In this document: positions 57,368-64,000 of the stretch, piece after piece | Layout: each line of letters opens with the position of its first letter | Position numbering within the stretch: the first letter of the stretch is position 1 | From: Chitinophagaceae bacterium | Lineage (GTDB): Bacteria > Bacteroidota > Bacteroidia > Chitinophagales > Chitinophagaceae | Assembly: GCA_020403425.1 (NCBI GenBank) | Contig: JADBXR010000019.1 | Location: 1 to 64,000 of the forward strand | Direction of reading: 5' to 3' | Length of the DNA stretch: 64,000 bases | The notes under the pieces: generated by a model | What the model saw: the letters and a program-made list of their open reading frames with translations, nothing else | Databases searched by the model: none | Told to the model about the DNA's origin: nothing | Translations under genes and position numbers: made by a program

Positions 57368-58735
57368 ATGAAGGTTTGGAAAGAGTACCAGGAACAGCAC
57401 AAAGAGCGTTTCCTGAACGAATTACTGGAATTATTGCGCATCCCCAGCGTTAGCGCCCGCAGCGAGCACAAAACAGATATGAACCATTGCGCCGAAGCCG
57501 TAAAACAGCGATTGCTGGAAGCCGGTGCCGATACCGTGACCATCTATCCTACAGAGGGACCTCCCATCGTTTACGGGGAAAAGATCATCGACCCTTCCAA
57601 ACCCACCGTACTCGTATATGGACACTACGACGTGCAACCCGCCGATCCGCTGGAACTCTGGAACAGTGGTCCGTTCGATCCGGTGATCAAGGACGGAAAA
57701 ATATTTGCCCGTGGTTCTGCCGATGACAAGGGACAGTTCTACATGCACGTAAAAGCGCTGGAGACCATGGTAAAGACAAATACTTTACCCGGCAACGTGA
57801 AGTTCCTGATAGAAGGCGAAGAAGAAGTGGGAAGTCCGAACCTGGCCACATTCGTTAAGGCCAACAAAACTTTATTAAAAGCCGATGTGATCCTGATCAG
57901 CGATACCTCCATGCTGAGTATGGATACACCATCCATCGATATTGGTGTACGCGGACTGAGTTATATTGAGCTGGAAGTGACCGGCCCCAACCGCGACCTG
58001 CACAGTGGCGTATACGGTGGTGCCGTGGCCAACCCCATTACCATGCTGGCCAGGATGATCGCCTCCTGTCATGATGAGAACAACCACATCACCATTCCCG
58101 GTTTTTACGACGATGTGGTGGAATCTACCCCTGCCGAGAGGGAGAAAATGGCACAGGCCCCTTTCAACGAAGAAGAATACAAGACCGACCTGGGCGTTCA
58201 AGAGCTCTGGGGCGAAAAAGGATATACCACCAATGAAAGGACCGGGATCCGTCCTACCCTGGAAGTGAATGGTATCTGGGGAGGCTATACAGGCGAGGGT
58301 GCCAAGACCGTATTGCCTTCAAAGGCATTTGCGAAGATCTCCTGTCGCCTGGTGCCCAACCAGTCATCCGTAAAGATGACCGAAAAGATCCTGAACTATT
58401 TCAAGAGCATTGCTCCCGCCGGTGTAACGGTGAAAGCAGAGGAACATCATGGTGGCGAGCCGTATATGACACCGATCGATTCGGACGCCTATAAAGCAGC
58501 GTCCAAAGCCATTCATGCCACATTCGGCAAAGAGCCCATTCCGGTTCGGGGTGGTGGCAGTATCCCTATCTGCTCATTATTTGAGAAAGAACTGGGACTG
58601 AAGATCGTGTTCATGGGCTTTGGCCTTGACAGCGACAACCTGCACAGTCCGAATGAAAAATATGACCTGGTGAACTTCTACAAGGGTATCGAGACCATCC
58701 CTTATTTCCACCAGTTCTACGCTGAGATGAAATAA
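57368..58735 (+). CDS. M20-family dipeptidase
   Basis: VLVYGHYDVQPADPLELWNSGPFDPVIKDGKIFARGSADDKGQFYMHVKAL; GEEEVGSPNL. Confidence 0.95.
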   Translation: MKVWKEYQEQHKERFLNELLELLRIPSVSARSEHKTDMNHCAEAVKQRLLEAGADTVTIYPTEGPPIVYGEKIIDPSKPTVLVYGHYDVQPADPLELWNSGPFDPVIKDGKIFARGSADDKGQFYMHVKALETMVKTNTLPGNVKFLIEGEEEVGSPNLATFVKANKTLLKADVILISDTSMLSMDTPSIDIGVRGLSYIELEVTGPNRDLHSGVYGGAVANPITMLARMIASCHDENNHITIPGFYDDVVESTPAEREKMAQAPFNEEEYKTDLGVQELWGEKGYTTNERTGIRPTLEVNGIWGGYTGEGAKTVLPSKAFAKISCRLVPNQSSVKMTEKILNYFKSIAPAGVTVKAEEHHGGEPYMTPIDSDAYKAASKAIHATFGKEPIPVRGGGSIPICSLFEKELGLKIVFMGFGLDSDNLHSPNEKYDLVNFYKGIETIPYFHQFYAEMK

Positions 58736-58749
58736 TGACAAATAAGCTG

Positions 58750-58785
58750 CTTTGGGAAAGTGTACTGACTTTCCCAAAGTTTTTT
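58750..58785 (+). terminator. Strong rho-independent terminator, 5 nt upstream of the S4 gene ATG
   Basis: ctttgggaaag-tgtactga-ctttcccaaag-tttttt. Confidence 0.88.
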
Positions 58786-58790
58786 CAACC

Positions 58791-59180
58791 ATGAGCGAGC
58801 AAAAAGAAAAACTCCGCATCGACAAATACCTCTGGGCCATCCGGTTATTCAAGACCAGGAGCCAGGCCGGTGATGCCTGCGACAAAGGAAAGGTGAAGAT
58901 GAACGGCATGGCCGTAAAAGCTTCGCGTATCGTGTGCATCGGTGATGAATATGAGGTAAAAACGGAGGCGCGCAAATGGGTGGTGAAAGTTTCGGGGCTG
59001 CTGCACAGCCGCGTGCAGTATGCAGAAGCCATCAACTATTATATTGATCTGACACCCGCCGAAGAACTGGACCGCATTCGGTTTGAGGCAGCCAGCTTCC
59101 ACACCGGTAAACGCCTGAGTAAGATCGGCCGCCCTACCAAACGCGAACGCCGCGACCTGGAAGGATTCATGGATATCTGA
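58791..59180 (+). CDS. S4-domain RNA-binding protein (Hsp15-like)
   Basis: [49 protein letters not shown]. Confidence 0.92.
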   Translation: MSEQKEKLRIDKYLWAIRLFKTRSQAGDACDKGKVKMNGMAVKASRIVCIGDEYEVKTEARKWVVKVSGLLHSRVQYAEAINYYIDLTPAEELDRIRFEAASFHTGKRLSKIGRPTKRERRDLEGFMDI

Positions 59181-59224
59181 ACCCGCTCAACACCACGTCG
59201 GTTGCAGCCTCTGCAGGTATTCAG

Positions 59225-59232
59225 TATGTTTG
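59225..59232 (+). promoter_or_regulatory. -7 box TATGTTTG with TTG at 59202-59204 (20-nt spacer)
   Basis: ttg-N20-tatgtttg, 4 nt before trmD ATG. Confidence 0.6.
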
Positions 59233-59236
59233 CAGC

Positions 59237-59914
59237 ATGAAGATCGATATACTCACCGTGGTACCCGACCTGCTGGAAAGCCCTTTCAGTCACAGCATTC
59301 TGAAACGCGCCCGCGAAAAAGGCCTGCTGCAGGTAAATGTGCACAACCTCCGCAAATGGGCCATCAACAAACACATGCAGGTAGATGACTACCAGTTTGG
59401 CGGTGGTGCCGGCATGGTGATCATGCCCGAGCCCCTGGCCAATGCCATTGATGAACTGCAACAGGATGGCAAATACGATGAGATCATTTTCATGACCCCC
59501 GACGGGAAACCCTTTACCCAAAAGACCGCGAACAACTTATCACTGAAAGAGAATATCCTGATCATCTGCGGTCATTACAAAGGCATAGACGAACGTATTC
59601 GCCAACGTTATGTGACCATGGAGATCTCCATCGGCGATTATGTACTGAGTGGCGGTGAACTGGCCGCTGCCGTAGTGGTGGATGCCATTGGCCGGTTGAT
59701 CCCCGGCGTATTGAATGATGAGACCTCTGCGCTGTTTGATTCCTTTCAGGACAATCTGCTCGCCCCACCAGTATATACCCGTCCGGCCGATTTCCGCGGC
59801 GATAAAGTGCCCGAGATACTTACCCAGGGCGATCCCAAAAAAGTGGAAGAATGGCGGCACGAGCAATCATTGCTCCGTACCAGGGAGAGAAGACCGGATA
59901 TGTTGGAAGATTAG
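59237..59914 (+). CDS. trmD: tRNA (guanine(37)-N1)-methyltransferase TrmD
   Basis: [68 protein letters not shown]. Confidence 0.96.
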   Translation: MKIDILTVVPDLLESPFSHSILKRAREKGLLQVNVHNLRKWAINKHMQVDDYQFGGGAGMVIMPEPLANAIDELQQDGKYDEIIFMTPDGKPFTQKTANNLSLKENILIICGHYKGIDERIRQRYVTMEISIGDYVLSGGELAAAVVVDAIGRLIPGVLNDETSALFDSFQDNLLAPPVYTRPADFRGDKVPEILTQGDPKKVEEWRHEQSLLRTRERRPDMLED

Positions 59915-60000
59915 CGGATTACGAATTGATGGATCGATAAAAAAAGGCGGATCAACAGACTGTTAACACAATCCGCTGATCCGCCGATCCGTAATCCGGG
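59912..60000. repeat. Family C word repeat, locus C2, between convergent genes
   Basis: gcggattacgaattgatggatcg ... aatccgctgatccgccgatccgtaatccgg; internal perfect stem ggcggatca/tgatccgcc. Confidence 0.88.
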
Positions 60001-60008
60001 AATGAAGT

Positions 60009-63000
60009 TTATTTCTTCACCCCGATCACCGGCAGTTGTTTATCATTGATCATCTTGTTGAACGCTTTCAGGTCTGTGTCCATGATCTTTTTCAATTTGG
60101 TCAGCTGCACATCAGATTGTGCACCCAGGTCAGCAAATACCTCACGTGCCTGTTTGCTGGGCGGATTCTGACCGCTGGAAGCCACACCATACAGTCCGGC
60201 CAGCTTATCGTTCAGGCGTATCGGGAAGTTCAATACATCCTGTCCGCTTTTTGATTTGGTCTGGTACAATGCTTCTTCCACCGCTGTCATCTGTTTATTG
60301 ATGCTGTCGGCCATTTTTTTGATCTCCTTACTACTTTCACCTGGTTCCAGTTTGGCAGTGAACTCATTGATCTGGCTCCTCAATGAGCGGATGTTCTTGA
60401 TAGCCACCTGTACCTCACTGAACTTATCCCTTACCTGCAGCAGGAAGTCTACCTGTGCATCATAATCGGCTTCCGTCATCTTATAGTTAGGATCGGCCTT
60501 GATCACAAAAGGAACATCCACCGAGTCCTTACCATAACGGAAACGGGCACTGTACTTGCCAGGCGCCGCTTTGGCCGTACTGATCCTGCCATTCCATAAG
60601 ATCAGTCCTTCAACGGTTTCTGCCGGTGGATAATTCATATCCCATACGAACTGGTTCATGCCGCTGTTGAAATCGATCTTATCCGTAACCGCTTTCGCGT
60701 TTTTACTGAAGGTCTTGATGGGTTTGCCCTGTTTGTCAAATACGGTAATGGACACTTTGGAAGAATCATCGGCCCCTTTCAGGTAGTAGTTGAATACCAC
60801 ACCGGAAGCAGGATTCTCTCCCATATTGGGCTGTGAACCCGCCTGTCCACGCATCCTTCGACCTCCGCCTCCTTCTGTGCGATACGCGTCATTCACGGCA
60901 AATACATGCAGGTTCTTATTAAGCAGTTCGGCATCTTTCTGCTGTATCACACTCAGGTCATCCAGCACCCAGAAAGAACGGCCCTGTGTAGCAACAATGA
61001 GGTCATTCTCTTTAATGGTGAGATCGGTGATCGGAACGATAGGCAGGTTCAGCTGGAACTTTTTCCAGTTGGCGCCATCATCGTAACTGATGTACATACC
61101 ATATTCGGTACCTGCATACAACAGACCGGGACGTTTTTTATCAGCACGCAACGCCCTGGTGAAATGCATGTTATCAATACCATTGGTGATTCGTTTCCAG
61201 GTCTTACCATAGTCTTCTGTTTTGAAGATATACGGTGCAAAATCATCCAGCTTGTATTTGGTTCCCACAAAATATGCGGTTCCTTTTTTGAAGGGATCTG
61301 TTTCAATGCAGTTCCACATCATCCATTTTCCTGCTTCGGCCGGGGTCACATTCTCCCAGTTCTTTCCACCATCCTTGCTTACGTGTATCAAGCCATCATC
61401 ACTGCCTGTCCACAACAGGTCTTTCTCCAACGCTGATTCCGCTGCGGTAAAAATGGTACAGTAATATTCAACTGAAGTATTGTCCTTGGTGATGGGACCT
61501 CCGCTGGATGCTTGTCTTGATTTATCATTGGTAGTAAGGTCCGGACTGATGGTCTCCCAACTCTGTCCTTCATTCTCAGTAACAAACAGGTGGTTACCGC
61601 CTGCATACAAACGTTTGGGATTATGCGGAGAAAAGAAGAACGGGAAGTTCCACTGGAAACGGTATTTCAGCACATCGGCACCAGCTCCCATGGGATTATC
61701 GGGCCATACGTTGATCGCGCGGTTCTCTCCGGTCCTGTGGTCCAGTCTTGACAGATACCCGCCATAATTACCCCCATACACAATATCCGGATTCAGCGGA
61801 TCGGCCTGTACATACCCGCTTTCAGAACCTGCGGTGATGTCCCAGTCCCTCTCTGTGATACCTGCTCCTGAGGTACGGCTCTTGATGCGCACAGTTGAAT
61901 TGTCCTGCTGCGCCCCCAAAATTCGGTAAGGGAAGGCATTATCGGTAGATACCCGGTAGAACTGGCCGGTTGGTTGGTTGTTCATGGTGCTCCAGTTATT
62001 GGCTCCATCAAAACTCACCTGTGCGCCGCCATCGTCTGCCACGATCATGCGGTTGCCATCTTCGGGATCGATCCAGAGATCATGGTGATCACCATGTGGC
62101 GTATTCATCGCCTGGAAGGTTCTGCCACCATCGCGGCTGCGCATGAACTCAACATTGGGACAATATACCAGGTTCTCATTCTTAGGATCCACAAACACTT
62201 TGCTGTAATACCAGGCACGCTGGCGGATATTGTTATCGTTGCTGGTCAGTGTCCAGCTATCGCCGCCATCGGCACTCATGAACAGTCCGCCGTTGGCATT
62301 CTCGATGATCGTATAGATCTTATCAGTATTGGATGGGGCTACGGCCACGCCCACGATACCCCAGGTTCCTTTGGGCAATCCTTTTTTGGAGGACAGGTTT
62401 GTCCAGGTTTCGCCACCATCAACAGATTTGTACAGACCGCTTCCTTCACCGCCACTTTCCATGCTGTGCGGAGTGCGGATCACGCGCCACATACCTGCGT
62501 ACCATACCGAAGGGTTACCGGGTTCCATTACCAGGTCTGAACAACCTGTCTGGTTATTGACGAATAAGGTCTTTTTCCAGGTCTTACCGCCATCGGTGGT
62601 CTTGTATACACCACGTTCTTCATTGGGTCCGAACAAATGCCCCATCACGGCCACCCATACCGTATTCGGATCTTTCGGGTGAACAACGATGCGGATGATA
62701 TGACGGCCATCCTTCAATCCCAGGTTACGCCAGTTCTTACCGCCATCATCACTGCGCCAGATACCGCCCAAACCTTCCGCCACATTTCCGCGCATGGTGT
62801 TCTCACCTTCGCCTACGTATACCACGGTCTCATCGCTCGGAGCCACTGCTACGGCACCGATGGTGCCTCCGAAATATTTGTCAGTGATATTTTTCCAGTT
62901 ACTTCCGCCATCCTGTGTTTTCCATACACCACCACCGGTACCCCCAAAATAGAATGTGTTCCGGTTCTTGTAACTGCCGGCAACAGCGCCACTACGGCCG

Positions 63001-63170
63001 CCCCGGAAGGGCCCTACCAAACGGTAACGTTGCCTGGAGTATAGAACAGAATCGCTGTTATCCTGTTTGACCGTAACAGGTGAAGCGCTTTTGACTTTGT
63101 TCGTTTTCTGCGCGAACAAGCCCACAGACAGCAAAAGCACTGCCTGTAACAGAAGGATTGATTTTCTCAT
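60009..63170 (-). CDS. Secreted VPS10/sortilin-type BNR beta-propeller protein (glycosyl hydrolase-like)
   Basis: Repeated Asp-box motifs (SDDGGKNWRNL, TTDGGKTWKKT, SVDGGETWTNL, SKDGGKNWENV); signal peptide; 1053 aa. Confidence 0.93.
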   Translation of the reverse strand: MRKSILLLQAVLLLSVGLFAQKTNKVKSASPVTVKQDNSDSVLYSRQRYRLVGPFRGGRSGAVAGSYKNRNTFYFGGTGGGVWKTQDGGSNWKNITDKYFGGTIGAVAVAPSDETVVYVGEGENTMRGNVAEGLGGIWRSDDGGKNWRNLGLKDGRHIIRIVVHPKDPNTVWVAVMGHLFGPNEERGVYKTTDGGKTWKKTLFVNNQTGCSDLVMEPGNPSVWYAGMWRVIRTPHSMESGGEGSGLYKSVDGGETWTNLSSKKGLPKGTWGIVGVAVAPSNTDKIYTIIENANGGLFMSADGGDSWTLTSNDNNIRQRAWYYSKVFVDPKNENLVYCPNVEFMRSRDGGRTFQAMNTPHGDHHDLWIDPEDGNRMIVADDGGAQVSFDGANNWSTMNNQPTGQFYRVSTDNAFPYRILGAQQDNSTVRIKSRTSGAGITERDWDITAGSESGYVQADPLNPDIVYGGNYGGYLSRLDHRTGENRAINVWPDNPMGAGADVLKYRFQWNFPFFFSPHNPKRLYAGGNHLFVTENEGQSWETISPDLTTNDKSRQASSGGPITKDNTSVEYYCTIFTAAESALEKDLLWTGSDDGLIHVSKDGGKNWENVTPAEAGKWMMWNCIETDPFKKGTAYFVGTKYKLDDFAPYIFKTEDYGKTWKRITNGIDNMHFTRALRADKKRPGLLYAGTEYGMYISYDDGANWKKFQLNLPIVPITDLTIKENDLIVATQGRSFWVLDDLSVIQQKDAELLNKNLHVFAVNDAYRTEGGGGRRMRGQAGSQPNMGENPASGVVFNYYLKGADDSSKVSITVFDKQGKPIKTFSKNAKAVTDKIDFNSGMNQFVWDMNYPPAETVEGLILWNGRISTAKAAPGKYSARFRYGKDSVDVPFVIKADPNYKMTEADYDAQVDFLLQVRDKFSEVQVAIKNIRSLRSQINEFTAKLEPGESSKEIKKMADSINKQMTAVEEALYQTKSKSGQDVLNFPIRLNDKLAGLYGVASSGQNPPSKQAREVFADLGAQSDVQLTKLKKIMDTDLKAFNKMINDKQLPVIGVKK

Positions 63171-63230
63171 AATCGCTAGAATTGGGAGAGTAAGTTACTT
63201 TAGTATTCCATCAGAAAAAAATCGGATTCA

Positions 63231-63298
63231 TCCCCCATAAATGGCCGCGCCTTTGCGCCTTTGCGAGAAAGTTTGCCCGCAAAGGCGCAAAGGCGCGG
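63231..63298. repeat. Family E repeat with perfect 21-bp inverted arms
   Basis: ccgcgcctttgcgcctttgcg (63245-63265) / cgcaaaggcgcaaaggcgcgg (63278-63298), 12-nt loop. Confidence 0.95.
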
Positions 63299-63317
63299 TA
63301 ACTATGTGTAACGGCAC

Positions 63318-63989
63318 TTATTTTACATGGTACCACTTTTCCTCCAGCCCTTCGTTGATGTTCACCGTCATGTTCTCCAGCTCCGATTCTACCGGTCCGA
63401 AACTCAGCACCGCTTTTACCGGGTACTGGATGCCTTTGAATTCTTTATATTCCTTCACCAGCAGACTGGCTTTGGTATCTTTTCCCAACCTACTGCCAAA
63501 GGCTTTCATCATGGGGCCAAAACCTGTCAGGTTAAGCGCCATATCGCCCGTGGCTTCCACCTGTTTTACCAGGAAGGTCTGGGCATCTATGTAATACATC
63601 ACGGTTTGTCCCGTCTTCAAGGTCAGTTTCACTTTATAACAGGTCACTTTATTCACTTTGGCCGTTCCATTGAGTTCGGCCGTATGTCCTTTGGCAGCAT
63701 AGTTCACCAGTTCACCAAAAGCACCTGCGCAGTCAAGTTCATATTGCTGGGCATTCACTTCTGCCGTACTCATACGGGTGATATTGGGTTCGGAGCCGCT
63801 AGACATGCCGCCAAAACCACCTCCGGGCGGACCACCAAAACCACGCATAGCGGGAATATAGATCACACCGGAAGTATCTGTTACCATCGTATAACTATCG
63901 CCCATCCCCATGACACCCCCTATCTGCCTGCGGAAGAGTTTTCCTTTTTCCCTGACCAGCGTAAGCGGCAGTTCAATGTTCTGCCCCAT
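63318..63989 (-). CDS. LolA-like / outer membrane lipoprotein-sorting-type protein, probably truncated by the window edge
   Basis: GTAKVNKVTCYKVKLTLKTGQTVMYYIDAQTFLVKQVEATGD; ORF probably continues past 64000. Confidence 0.65.
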   Translation of the reverse strand: MGQNIELPLTLVREKGKLFRRQIGGVMGMGDSYTMVTDTSGVIYIPAMRGFGGPPGGGFGGMSSGSEPNITRMSTAEVNAQQYELDCAGAFGELVNYAAKGHTAELNGTAKVNKVTCYKVKLTLKTGQTVMYYIDAQTFLVKQVEATGDMALNLTGFGPMMKAFGSRLGKDTKASLLVKEYKEFKGIQYPVKAVLSFGPVESELENMTVNINEGLEEKWYHVK

Positions 63990-64000
63990 GACACCCAGTT

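Noticed and set aside
1-64000. tRNA, rRNA, tmRNA or SRP RNA genes
   Set aside because: No recognisable signature on either strand by reading; tRNAscan/Infernal would be decisive.

Overview
This 64 kb window looks like a Bacteroidota chromosome, probably Chitinophagaceae. The evidence is TAnnTTTG -7 boxes, ExbB/ExbD/ExbD/TonB architecture, a short NuoG and a region-1.1-less primary sigma factor. Most of it is housekeeping sequence: mnmE, two tandem tonB genes with exbD-exbD-exbB, a zinc metalloprotease, a complete nuoA-N operon, a TPR protein and PstS-like protein, hisS, rlmN, two pseudouridine synthases, dinB, rimM, rpsP, ffh, a primary sigma factor, lptF/G, a Tat-type SOD, GH43, a CDF transporter, an M20 peptidase, trmD and a VPS10/BNR-type protein. 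The left end has a PIN/DUF6364-like toxin-antitoxin pair and an AT-rich patch. No rRNA, tRNA, CRISPR or transposase gene was recognised. The most unusual signal is a set of short 'word-based' quasi-palindromic repeats in the intergenic gaps, in at least five sequence families and more than a dozen loci. They usually abut or supply the stop codon of the upstream gene. One heptamer array lies in frame inside hisS. One pair of inverted arms brackets a four-helix-bundle (23S rRNA IVS-protein family) gene between nuoF and nuoG, resembling an intervening-sequence arrangement in an mRNA operon. All family names are from reading the sequence; no database search was possible.
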